Shown here: piece by piece, positions 24,811 through 33,063 of the stretch | How positions within the stretch are numbered: the stretch's first letter is position 1 | Layout: each line of letters begins with the position of its first letter | NCBI GenBank assembly: GCA_900318145.1 | Contig: ONJM01000011.1 | Coordinates: forward strand, 21,112-85,111 | Length of the DNA stretch: 64,000 nt | Direction of reading: 5' to 3' | From: an uncultured Eubacteriales bacterium | Lineage (GTDB): Bacteria > Bacillota > Clostridia > Christensenellales > Aristaeellaceae | Program-made: the position numbers and the translations under genes | Notes under the pieces: model-generated | What the model saw: only the letters and a program-made list of their open reading frames with translations | The model's database searches: none | Told to the model about the DNA's origin: nothing

Positions 24811-25653
24811 TCATCCCCTGTTTTGCAAATCGGACATCAGCCAGTCCGCGGGCCTTACAATTGCCTCAGCCGGTTCTCCCTCCGTCACGGAAAGGGTCAT
24901 GAGGCTTTTTTCCCCGCTGATCCGTTTCTTTTCCGGGGTCACCGTGGCCATCACGAAAGCCATGCCGGCCACCGTCACGTTGAATTCCCGCATCAGCTCC
25001 ACCATGCCCTTGGCCGTGCCGCCGCCCTTCAGAAAATCGTCCACGATGAGGGCACGCTGATTCTCCTTCACCGCCCGGCGGCTCAGACTCATGGTCTCGA
25101 TGGATCCGCTGCCGGATACGTAGTTGATGTTCACCGCTGACCCTTCATACACCTTCGAGGAGTGCCGGGCGATCACCAGGGGAATACCCAGGGCATTGGC
25201 CGTGGCAAACGCCACCGGAATACCCTTTGTTTCCATGGTCAGCACGAAATCCGGCGCGCATTCCGCGTATTCCGATGCGATGATTTCCCCCATCCGGTTC
25301 ACAATGTCCGGTGTGCTCAGGATATCGCTGTAGTAAAGGAATCCGCCGGGAAGCACCCGCTCCGTCCCGCTCAGCCGGTCGCACAGCCCCCGGATGGTCT
25401 CCCGGGCTTTTTTCCGGCTCACCGCCGGGCAGTAACGTACGCCGCCGGCCGCCCCGGTCACGGTTTCCACTCTTCCCAGGTCAAAAGACTCGCAAACAAC
25501 GCGCAGCAGATCCACATCCTCGCTCATGGTGGATTTTGCGCTGCCGAACAGTTCACAGAAGCTGTTCAGGGTGAAAATCCGGTTTGGAGCGCCGCTCAGC
25601 ATCTTCATCATGACGCTCATGCGCTCGTTTCTGCGTATCTTGTCCATGGGCAT
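24811..25653 (-). CDS. purR: Purine operon repressor PurR
   Basis: The protein has 280 residues in two domains. The N-terminal winged helix (RNERMSVMMKMLSGAPNRIFTL) binds the PurBox. The C-terminal phosphoribosyltransferase-like domain has the PRPP motif LIVDDFLKGGGTAKGM and senses PRPP. It is a cytoplasmic repressor of purine synthesis genes. The start is ATG with AAGGAG just upstream; a second ATG six bases on is also possible. A gap of about 240 bases upstream should hold its promoter. Confidence 0.95.
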   Translation of the reverse strand: MPMDKIRRNERMSVMMKMLSGAPNRIFTLNSFCELFGSAKSTMSEDVDLLRVVCESFDLGRVETVTGAAGGVRYCPAVSRKKARETIRGLCDRLSGTERVLPGGFLYYSDILSTPDIVNRMGEIIASEYAECAPDFVLTMETKGIPVAFATANALGIPLVIARHSSKVYEGSAVNINYVSGSGSIETMSLSRRAVKENQRALIVDDFLKGGGTAKGMVELMREFNVTVAGMAFVMATVTPEKKRISGEKSLMTLSVTEGEPAEAIVRPADWLMSDLQNRG

Positions 25654-25794
25654 TCGTCTCCTTGTCGCCGTATTCAGCCAGAAATTATATCACGTTTTCC
25701 GAATGTTGAAAAGCTTTGTATCGTTTATTGTTCGTCTTTTTGTGATTTTTCGGCATTCCGCGAATCCGAATGTCCGGTCTTTTCCGATGAAGGC

Positions 25795-25836
25795 AAAAGA
25801 AAAAAGAGATCCGGCTGTTTCCGCTGAACCTCTTTT
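25795..25836 (-). terminator. Terminator of the HPr-like gene
   Basis: On the minus strand an AAAAGAGGTTC arm pairs fully with GGATCTCTTTT (two G-U pairs), followed by a T-rich run. It separates the HPr-like gene from purR, in the 240-base spacer between them. Confidence 0.75.
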
Positions 25837-25892
25837 CCGGTTTCCGGCTGTCATGTGCCGGCAACGGACAGCTGTACGCTGTTCCGTATCAC

Positions 25893-26123
25893 TTATTCCT
25901 CCGTAAAAGGCTTGATTTCTTCCAGCAGCGCTGCGCAGTCGTCGCTGTAGATATCCAGTGTGATGGGCCGGCTCAGATCGAGGGAGAAAATCCCCAGGAT
26001 CGATTTTGCGTCCACCACGTGGCGCCCGGCACGCAAATCCATTTCAAACGGATAGCGCGACACAACATTGACGAACTTGTTGACATTTTCAACCAGGCTC
26101 AGACGAATCATGACGGATTTCAC
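25893..26123 (-). CDS. HPr-family protein without the active-site His
   Basis: The 76 residues match the HPr fold at DAKSILGIFSLDLSRPITL, which includes the regulatory Ser46 environment. The region that should hold catalytic His15 (HARPA in true HPr) reads ENVNKFVNV, so phosphotransfer from enzyme I is not possible. The GTG start at 26123 is chosen because a perfect TAGGAGGTG lies seven bases upstream. Similar HPr-like proteins are common in Clostridia and are probably regulatory, comparable to Crh; the partner is unknown. It is a single gene with its own terminator. Confidence 0.85.
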   Translation of the reverse strand: MKSVMIRLSLVENVNKFVNVVSRYPFEMDLRAGRHVVDAKSILGIFSLDLSRPITLDIYSDDCAALLEEIKPFTEE

Positions 26124-26252
26124 GGCAAAGCACCTCCTAACGTGTCTGATCAGCTCCCGTGGAGCCTGCATATCATACCGGATATCGGTATCGATTTCAA
26201 TCGACGATCCGGCGCTTGTTTCACCCGATTTTACATCCCGCTGCTGCGTGAA

Positions 26253-27509
26253 TCAGGGAATCAGCAATTTCAGTATTTTTCCCTCCGCGTCCCATTCCGC
26301 TTCGCCGCCGAGGGCTTTGGCCAGGAACTCTGCGCTGATGAAATGGCCCTCCGCGAACTCGAAATCCGCGGATTCCACCGTCAGCTCGCTTGCGTCCGCG
26401 GTTGCCGCAACACCGGCATCTTCATTCATCAGCGCCAGGGTATGATTCTTCGTTTCCAGGATTATGTTGTCCCCGTCGTCCGTCAGCAGCCAGTCGTCCA
26501 TGAAATCCGCCAGATCGTCCAGGCTGACGCGGATTTTCCTGTCCCGCTTCTGCAGCCGGGGCTGCTGCGCGGCCGCTCCGCCTTCCGTGCCCTCCCGGCG
26601 CAGCAGTTTGCCGTTCACGGTCACGCTGCCCTCTGTCTGAACGAATTCAAACATTCCCGGATCGATTTCTTCCACCGACATGGTCGGCTCAGCCACCGGC
26701 GTTGCGGTGACCGGCGCTTTCGTCACCGGCGCGCCTGCGGTCCGTTCCGGAGTAGGCGCTTCGGTCGGCGCTGCCGTGGGCGTTTCCGTGGGGACCTCCG
26801 TAGGTGCTTCCGTCGGTGCTTCTGTCGGCGCCTCGGTCGGTGCTTCAGTCGGAACTTCCGTCGGTGCTTCCGTCGGTGCTTCTGTCGGCGCCTCGGTCGG
26901 TGCTTCGGTCGGAACTTCCGTCGGTGCTTCTGTCGGAACCTCTGTCGGCGTTGCCGTCGGAATTTCCTCCGGTGTCGGTGCGGGCGTGTTCGTGGGAACC
27001 GGTGTCGGCGCGGGTGTAGGTTCCGGCGTAGCTGTAGGTTCCGGTGTGGGAGTCGGATACGGATTCACATCCGGATTCTCGTACAGATAGGTCTGGGTCC
27101 GCTTGCCGGCAATGCCGTCCTGCGTCAGTCCGTTGTAATACTGGAACGAACGTACGGCCTTCGCGGTCTGGTTGCCGTACACCCCGTCCGCGGATCCCTC
27201 CGGCAGGTACCCCAGTTCAATCAGCCGCTCCTGCAGCTGCCTGACTTCCTTGCCCTTGTCTTTCCTGCTCAGATTTCTGTATTTTTTGTTCGGTGTAATC
27301 TGCGGCACCGGGCGGGGCGTCTCGCTGGCTCCTGCCGGCGTCACCGCCGCTGTGGGAATCGCCGTGGTTTCGGCGGGAATCCCGGCCGTCTCAACAACCG
27401 CCGTTTCCGCCGGCGCCGGCGTCGGGGTCTCCTTCGGCGCGGATGTGCTCTGCACAGACAGCGTCATTGCTGCCGCCATGTAGATGAGCAGGATTCTCAT
27501 GTAATTCAT
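26253..27509 (-). CDS. Secreted protein with PG_binding_1 domain, PTE repeats and a Cu-amine-oxidase-N-like end
   Basis: The 418 residues start with a signal-like segment (MNYMRILLIYMAAAMTLSVQ). A Thr/Pro/Ala-rich stretch precedes a PG_binding_1 domain at about 85-145 (GKEVRQLQERLIELGYLP). A long tandem PTEAPTEVPTEA stalk follows (about 175-250). The C-terminal domain has the AEFLAKALGGEAEWDAEGKI pattern of copper-amine-oxidase N-like stalk domains. It is probably a wall-associated surface protein on a rigid stalk. The start at 27509 has GGGGAG upstream. Confidence 0.8.
   Translation of the reverse strand: MNYMRILLIYMAAAMTLSVQSTSAPKETPTPAPAETAVVETAGIPAETTAIPTAAVTPAGASETPRPVPQITPNKKYRNLSRKDKGKEVRQLQERLIELGYLPEGSADGVYGNQTAKAVRSFQYYNGLTQDGIAGKRTQTYLYENPDVNPYPTPTPEPTATPEPTPAPTPVPTNTPAPTPEEIPTATPTEVPTEAPTEVPTEAPTEAPTEAPTEAPTEVPTEAPTEAPTEAPTEAPTEVPTETPTAAPTEAPTPERTAGAPVTKAPVTATPVAEPTMSVEEIDPGMFEFVQTEGSVTVNGKLLRREGTEGGAAAQQPRLQKRDRKIRVSLDDLADFMDDWLLTDDGDNIILETKNHTLALMNEDAGVAATADASELTVESADFEFAEGHFISAEFLAKALGGEAEWDAEGKILKLLIP
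26758..26960. repeat. Tandem 12-base repeat coding PTEA, with a 60-base higher-order duplication
   Basis: About sixteen units of a roughly GTCGGTGCTTCC motif run in one frame of the surface-protein gene. Segments 26821-26880 and 26881-26940 are near-identical 60-base copies, a sign of recent slippage or unequal exchange. Confidence 0.85.
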
Positions 27510-27584
27510 ACGCGCCACTCCCCGTTTCATTTGTTCGGATAATTATATCAAACCGCCGCCTGAAAGACAATCCCCGATTCTGCC

Positions 27585-28355
27585 TCACAGCTTCCCGCGG
27601 CGTTCCCTGCGGATGATTTTTGCCTCCGTTTTCCGGGCATTTTCGGCTTCCGATATATATCCGGGCATCGCCCGCGTAAACGCCAGCAGGGTAATCTCCC
27701 GGGCGCCGCCGGCCCGCAGTGCTTCCGCGCAGCGGCGCGCCGTCGTACCCGTGGTCAGCACGTCATCCACCAGGAGTACCGGGCAGCCGGATTCCTCCGC
27801 GGGCCGGAACGCCCGGGCCAGGTTCGCCTCCCGGGCTTTCTGCCCGAGCCTTGCCTGAGGTTTTTCCCGGGTTTCCAGCCGGTTCAGCAGTTTCCGGCAG
27901 GGCAGGTTCAGCCGCTCCGCCGCCGCTTCCGCCAGCACCTGTCCGTGGTCGATGCACCGCTCCATCCGCCGGCTTTCCGGCATGGGCACCCAGGTAACCA
28001 CCGTATCCGGGGCAAACCGGATATGTTCCGGAACCGGCAGCAGCAGATCCGCCAGTTTCTCCGCAGCGCATTTTTCCGCATGATGCTTCAGCCGCAGCAC
28101 CAGCTGCCGCGCCACCCCGGCGTGAGGACGGAGCGTATACGCGTCCAGGTCCGGTTCAAGCTCCTCCCGGTCCCAAGCGTAGGCCATTCCGTCCGTCTGC
28201 AGCCTGTCCTCACACGCGCCGCAGAGTATGCCACCCTCCGTGATCTTCCCGCAGACGCGGCATACGGCATGCTCCGGAAACACCGTCTCCAGCAGAAAGG
28301 CTTTCACCCGCGGCAGGAAGGCAAACCAGCCGCCGTACAGGTATTCCCCCTTCAT
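27585..28355 (-). CDS. comF: ComF-family phosphoribosyltransferase-like protein
   Basis: The protein has 256 residues. An N-terminal four-Cys zinc finger (CRVCGKITEGGILCGAC) is followed by a PRTase domain with the PRPP loop VLLVDDVLTTGTTARRCAEA. In Bacillus and Haemophilus ComF helps DNA uptake; in most genomes its exact activity is unknown. It overlaps recD2 by 4 bases, so both are in one transcript, consistent with DNA handling. Confidence 0.92.
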   Translation of the reverse strand: MKGEYLYGGWFAFLPRVKAFLLETVFPEHAVCRVCGKITEGGILCGACEDRLQTDGMAYAWDREELEPDLDAYTLRPHAGVARQLVLRLKHHAEKCAAEKLADLLLPVPEHIRFAPDTVVTWVPMPESRRMERCIDHGQVLAEAAAERLNLPCRKLLNRLETREKPQARLGQKAREANLARAFRPAEESGCPVLLVDDVLTTGTTARRCAEALRAGGAREITLLAFTRAMPGYISEAENARKTEAKIIRRERRGKL

Positions 28356-30583
28356 CTTCCCAGCGCCTCCGTTTCCTGCAGCCGCAGCGCCAGTGTGGTG
28401 TATCGCCGGGCCACATGGTCGTTTTCCACCATGCGCCGGATGATCTCCTCGCTTCCCACCAGTACCACCAGTTCCCGTGCCCGGGTCATGGCTGTATAAA
28501 GCAGGTTCCGGGTCAGCAGCATGGGCGGCCCGCCGATCACCGGCATCACCACCACCGGGAATTCGCTTCCCTGGGATTTATGTACCGACAGGCAGTACGC
28601 CGGCTCCAGAGATTCCAGGTCCGCGCTTTCGTACACCACTTCCTTCTCTTCGTCAAAGAGTACGGTCAGGGTGCTGTTTTCAGGATCCACCGCGGTAATG
28701 AAGCCCACGTCGCCGTTAAAAACGCCGCTTCCCTCCTCCGGGCCGGCCGGGGTTTCCCGGACCCACTCGATCCTGTAGTCGTTTTTTGTCTGGATCACCT
28801 TGTCCCCCAGGCGGAAAAGGGTCTCCCCCCAGGTGATCTGCGGCTTTCCCGGCGCGGATGGATTGAGCGCTTCCTGAAGCAGGATATTCAGCGAATTGAC
28901 GCCGCATTCCCCTTTCCGTGCGGGCGCGAGCACCTGGATATTGCGCACCGAAAGCGAGGCCGTATCCTTCGCTGCGTAGCCAAGGTACGCCGGCAGCCGG
29001 CGGGTCACCAGCGCCAGTACGGACTGCGCGGTATCTGCGTATGTGGCTTTGCGTTCAAAGAAGAAATCCGTATCCTTTTCGTTCAGCAGCGGCATTTCTC
29101 CCCGGTTGATCAGATGCGCGTTCATGACGATCCGGCTGGTTTCGCTCTGCCGGTAAATATCCGTAAGCTTCGCGCAGGGCACCGCGCCGCTGGCCAGAAT
29201 ATCCCCCAGCACGTTCCCGGCCCCCACGCTGGGCAGCTGATCCGCGTCCCCCACCAGTATCAGGCGGGTGCCCGGCTGAATCGCCCGCAGCATGGACCGC
29301 ATCAGCATCAGATCGATCATGGACGCCTCGTCGGCAATAATACAGTCCGCCTCCAGGGGGTTCTCGCTGTTCCGGGAAAAGGTGCCTTCCTCTCCTCCGT
29401 ATTCCAGCAGGCGGTGAATCGTCTTCGCCTCAGCGCCGGTTGCCTCCGTCATGCGCTTGGCCGCCCGGCCTGTCGGAGCGCAGAGCAGCACCTTATTCTC
29501 CCCGGACAGCAGCTCCAGGATGCAGTTGATAATCGTGGTTTTCCCGGTCCCCGGACCGCCGGTGATCACGAATACCCCCGTTTCCAGCGCCTGCACGATG
29601 GCGTCCCGCTGGTTCCGTGAAAAGCGGATTCCCTTTTGCTTCTCAAAGGAGGCGACAGCCTTCACCGCGCCGGCGAATCTGTCCGGCCGGCCGGCGCACA
29701 TCAGCTCATGGATCCGAAGGGCCGTCTCCTGCTCCGCCCGCCAGTATTCCGGCAGGTAAATGCGGCGGCTGCCCTCCTCGTCCGCTTCCGCGATCAGCGC
29801 GGAAGCAAGCAGCAGGGATGTCAGCGCCCGCTCGCAAAGCTCCCGGGGAACCTGGAGCAGCGCCGCGGAGTTCCTGCACAGCTCCTCCTCCGGCAGATAA
29901 ACATGGCCGGAGGAAGCTGAAGTATCCCGCAGGATGTATTTCATCGCGCACCGCACCCGGTTGTCGCTGTCCGGAGCCACCCCCAGCGCGATCCCGATCC
30001 GGTCCGCCGTCCGGAATCCCACGCCTTCCAGGTCATCGCACAGACGGTAGGGATTTTCGCGTACGATCTCCGGCGTCTGGTCCCCGTAGTATTTTCCGAT
30101 GCGCACCGCCAGCGCCGCGGGAATCCCGTAGCTCTGCAGGAAGATCATCGCTTTCCGCGCTCCCTGGTGCTCCCGGAAGCTCTCGGAAATCATCGCCATC
30201 CGTTTCTGGCCGATGCCGGGAATTTCCGTCAGCCGTTCCGGATGCTCCGAAAGCACCGCCAGCGTCTCCTCCCCGAACTGCCGCACGATAAGTACGGCAG
30301 TGGCCGGTCCGATTCCCCGGATCAGACCGCTTCCCAGATACCGTTCAATGCCCAGCAGCGTCGTAGGCGTCTGAATTTCACAGGAAACGCACCGGAACTG
30401 CCGTCCGTAGGTCCTGTGTTCCGTCCACTCCCCGGTAAATACCGCCTGTTCCCCGGGGCTCAGCTCCGGCAGGGTGCCGACAACGGTAAACTCGTTCCGC
30501 CCCGTCCGCACGGACAGCACGGTCCATCCGTTTTCCTCGTTGCGGAAAACAGTCCCCAGTATCCCGGCTTCCAGTTTTTCCAT
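28352..30583 (-). CDS. recD2: RecD2-type ATP-dependent DNA helicase
   Basis: The protein has 743 residues. The N-terminal OB-like and helix-hairpin-helix part (MEKLEAGILGTVFRNEENGW; GIGPATAVLIVRQFGEETL) is followed by superfamily 1B motor domains. These have Walker A FVITGGPGTGKTTIINCILE, Walker B DEASMIDLML and the late motif VHKSQGSEFPVVVMPV. It unwinds DNA 5' to 3' and acts in repair outside RecBCD. The start at 30583 has AAGGAGG six bases upstream; the longer frame to 30694 is not supported. Confidence 0.95.
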   Translation of the reverse strand: MEKLEAGILGTVFRNEENGWTVLSVRTGRNEFTVVGTLPELSPGEQAVFTGEWTEHRTYGRQFRCVSCEIQTPTTLLGIERYLGSGLIRGIGPATAVLIVRQFGEETLAVLSEHPERLTEIPGIGQKRMAMISESFREHQGARKAMIFLQSYGIPAALAVRIGKYYGDQTPEIVRENPYRLCDDLEGVGFRTADRIGIALGVAPDSDNRVRCAMKYILRDTSASSGHVYLPEEELCRNSAALLQVPRELCERALTSLLLASALIAEADEEGSRRIYLPEYWRAEQETALRIHELMCAGRPDRFAGAVKAVASFEKQKGIRFSRNQRDAIVQALETGVFVITGGPGTGKTTIINCILELLSGENKVLLCAPTGRAAKRMTEATGAEAKTIHRLLEYGGEEGTFSRNSENPLEADCIIADEASMIDLMLMRSMLRAIQPGTRLILVGDADQLPSVGAGNVLGDILASGAVPCAKLTDIYRQSETSRIVMNAHLINRGEMPLLNEKDTDFFFERKATYADTAQSVLALVTRRLPAYLGYAAKDTASLSVRNIQVLAPARKGECGVNSLNILLQEALNPSAPGKPQITWGETLFRLGDKVIQTKNDYRIEWVRETPAGPEEGSGVFNGDVGFITAVDPENSTLTVLFDEEKEVVYESADLESLEPAYCLSVHKSQGSEFPVVVMPVIGGPPMLLTRNLLYTAMTRARELVVLVGSEEIIRRMVENDHVARRYTTLALRLQETEALGR

Positions 30584-30745
30584 GCGGTTCCTCCTTCGCT
30601 GCCGTGATTCATCCGTATCCCGGGCGCTGCAGCGGTGTAACAGCGCCTGATCATCGTACCGGCCGTTCCCGGTATTTTTTCTATACAATACCATATCTGC
30701 GGGAAGTTTGCCACTTTAACTCCCGCCTTTTTGCGGGATCATGGT

Positions 30746-30775
30746 TTGACAACCTGTACCCTGCGGATTTATTAT
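30746..30775 (+). promoter_or_regulatory. Promoter of lysC
   Basis: -35 TTGACA, 18 bases, -10 TATTAT, about 55 bases before the GTG start. A small CCCGC/GCGGG hairpin lies just upstream at 30722-30737; its role is unclear. The rest of the 245-base divergent spacer holds nothing else I can identify; the recD2 promoter must lie there too. Confidence 0.75.
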
Positions 30776-30828
30776 ATAGATTGGTGCATTGCGATTGCGC
30801 CGAACACGGATAATTTGGAGGGAATCCC

Positions 30829-32151
30829 GTGCTTGAATGTATTGTAACCAAATTCGGCGGCAGCTCTCTGGCGAGTGACGAACAGTTCCGGAAAGTCCGG
30901 AGCATCCTGGAGCTGGAGCCAACACGCCGTTACCTGATCCCCAGTGCGCCCGGAAAGCGCACCTCCGACGATGAGAAGGTCACCGACCTCCTCTATCTCT
31001 GCCATACCCTGAAAAGCGATGGCAAGCCTTTTACCGATGAGTTTGCCAAAATCCGCGAACGGTATGAATCCATCGCCCGGGGCCTGCATCTGAAAGTGGA
31101 TATTTCCTCGAAGCTGCAGGAAGTGGAGGACGGGATCGCTTCCGGCAAAAGCCGTGCCTGGTGCGCCAGCCGCGGTGAATACCTGTGCGGCCTGCTGATG
31201 GCGGATTACCTGGGCTGGCGGTTCCTGGACGCGGCGGAAGGCATTGTCTTCACCGATGAAGGAGTCCTGGACGACGAGGCGACCCAGCAGAAGCTGTCCG
31301 CGCTCCTGGCGGACGGGGAATCCACCGTTGTGCCCGGCTTCTACGGCGCGCGGCGGAACGGGGAGGTCTGCACCTTCTCCCGCGGCGGCAGCGATATCAC
31401 CGGCGCGCTGGTTGCCCGGGCTGTGAACGCCGATGTGTATGAAAACTGGACGGACGTGTCCGGATTCCTGATGGCGGATCCCCGCATTATCAAAAACCCG
31501 GCGGAGATCTCCTCCATCACCTACAAGGAGCTGCGGGAACTGAGCCATATGGGCGCTTCCGTACTCCATGAGGACGCGATGTTCCCGGTGCACCGCGCCG
31601 GCATTCCAACCAATATCCGCAACACCAACAAGCCCTATCATCCCGGCACCATGATCAGCAGAAACGCGCCTCATGAAGTAACCGTTCCCACCATCACCGG
31701 TATTGCCGGCCACAGGGGTTACAGCGTCATCAGCGTTGAAAAAAACATGATGAACAGCGAAGTTGGTTTCGGCCGCAAAGTGCTCCAGGTGCTGGAAAAC
31801 GAGGGAATTTCCTTCGAACATATGCCCACCGGTATCGACAGCATGTGTGTTGTTGTGCAAAGCTCCGTTTTCGAGCCGCACCGCAGCCAGGTGATCAGCG
31901 AAATTGAAAAGCTCGTGGAAGGCAGCGGCAGCGTCACTGTCAGCGACAACCTGTCCATTATCGCCACGGTCGGCCGCGGCATGGTGCATAACTGCGGTAC
32001 CGCTGCCCGGCTGTTCAGCGCCATGAGCCGCGCCCGGATCAACGTCCGCATGATCGACCAGGGCTCCAGCGAGCTGTCCATTATCGTGGGCGTCAATGAC
32101 AGCGATTTCGAAGCGACCATTCACGCGATCTATCATGAATTTGTCGGCTGA
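30829..32151 (+). CDS. lysC: Aspartate kinase
   Basis: The protein has 440 residues. The kinase domain opens with VTKFGGSSLASDEQF and has FSRGGSDITGALVARAVNAD. Two ACT domains fill the last 130 residues (GYSVISVEKNMMN and IIATVGRGMVHNCGTAARLF). It makes aspartyl phosphate, the first step to lysine, threonine and methionine. The start is GTG with GGAGG upstream. No lysine riboswitch is seen in the short leader, so feedback through the ACT domains is the probable control. Confidence 0.95.
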   Translation: MLECIVTKFGGSSLASDEQFRKVRSILELEPTRRYLIPSAPGKRTSDDEKVTDLLYLCHTLKSDGKPFTDEFAKIRERYESIARGLHLKVDISSKLQEVEDGIASGKSRAWCASRGEYLCGLLMADYLGWRFLDAAEGIVFTDEGVLDDEATQQKLSALLADGESTVVPGFYGARRNGEVCTFSRGGSDITGALVARAVNADVYENWTDVSGFLMADPRIIKNPAEISSITYKELRELSHMGASVLHEDAMFPVHRAGIPTNIRNTNKPYHPGTMISRNAPHEVTVPTITGIAGHRGYSVISVEKNMMNSEVGFGRKVLQVLENEGISFEHMPTGIDSMCVVVQSSVFEPHRSQVISEIEKLVEGSGSVTVSDNLSIIATVGRGMVHNCGTAARLFSAMSRARINVRMIDQGSSELSIIVGVNDSDFEATIHAIYHEFVG

Positions 32152-32153
32152 AC

Positions 32154-32181
32154 GAAAGCGGTCATAAACATGACCGCTTTC
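32154..32181 (+). terminator. Hairpin after lysC
   Basis: A perfect 12-base stem GAAAGCGGTCAT with its complement and a four-base loop starts three bases after the lysC stop. The following sequence is only moderately T-rich, so it may be a partial terminator. Confidence 0.65.
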
Positions 32182-32223
32182 ATTCAGCCTTTCCTGCCTG
32201 TTTCGATCGGAAGGAGAAAAAGC

Positions 32224-33063
32224 ATGAAAGTTCTGGTTACCGGTTCCGCCGGCCTGCCCGGAAACGAAATTGTCCGCCGGCTGGAGGAGCGCGGCGTTCA
32301 GTGCCTTGGCGTGGATGCGCCTGAACTGGACCTTGCCGACGCCGAATCCGTCTTCGCGCTCGTGCAGAATTACGCTCCGGACGTCATCGTTCACTGTGCC
32401 GGCTATACCGACGCGGACAAAGCGGAATCCCTGCCGGAACAGTGCGCCGCCATGAACGGTCTCGGCACTCTTACCATGGCCCGCGCGGCGGTTAAAGCAG
32501 GCGCAAAGATGCTTTACCTTTCCTCGCCGCAGGTTTTTCCCGGCACCGGAAACCAGCCCTTCGCCGTCTCCGACGCCTACGGCCCGAAGAACGTCTTCGG
32601 GATGAGCAAGGTCCAGGGGGAGGACGCGGTGCGTTCCCTGCTGACCCGGTATTATATTGTCCGCGCGGACTGGATCTACGGCACCGGAAAACGGGATTTC
32701 CTCCGGCCGCTGCTGAAAGCCGCGCATGAAAAGAAATCTCTCCTGGTATCCTCGGATCAGGTGGGTTCCCCCACATACGCGAAGGATCTGGCGCGCCTGA
32801 TCTGCGATCTGATCGCTACCGACAGATACGGCATCTGGCACGCCCGGAATGAAGGCTACTACTCCCGGGCCGAATTTGCTTCCCTGATCATGAAAAAAAC
32901 CGGCAATGCCTGCAGGATTATTCCCACAGCCACCGCCGATCTTCCCGGTTCCCTCCGCCGTCCGCTGAATCTGCGGATGACCGGGGAACTGCCTCAGGGA
33001 TTCGGGCCCATGCCCACCGTGGAGGACGCGCTGGACCGCTGCCTCACGGACATGAATCTGTAA
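32224..33063 (+). CDS. RmlD-like SDR reductase (sugar-nucleotide type) with altered active site
   Basis: The protein has 279 residues. The Rossmann motif is GSAGLPG, and CAGYTDADKAES is the RmlD-type 'N/T-V-D' region. The catalytic YxxxK of RmlD (usually NVYGRSK) reads NVFGMSK, so Tyr is Phe125 with Lys129 kept, and the preceding Ser/Thr site reads SSPQVF. The family reduces dTDP-4-keto-rhamnose or serves as a MAT2B-like subunit; here reduction is doubtful. No rmlABC genes are nearby. AAGGAG lies upstream of the ATG. Confidence 0.82.
   Translation: MKVLVTGSAGLPGNEIVRRLEERGVQCLGVDAPELDLADAESVFALVQNYAPDVIVHCAGYTDADKAESLPEQCAAMNGLGTLTMARAAVKAGAKMLYLSSPQVFPGTGNQPFAVSDAYGPKNVFGMSKVQGEDAVRSLLTRYYIVRADWIYGTGKRDFLRPLLKAAHEKKSLLVSSDQVGSPTYAKDLARLICDLIATDRYGIWHARNEGYYSRAEFASLIMKKTGNACRIIPTATADLPGSLRRPLNLRMTGELPQGFGPMPTVEDALDRCLTDMNL

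Noticed and set aside
26758-26960. Regular short repeats that could suggest a CRISPR array
   Set aside because: Units are 12 bases with no unique spacers and are translated in frame as PTEA; there are no cas genes.
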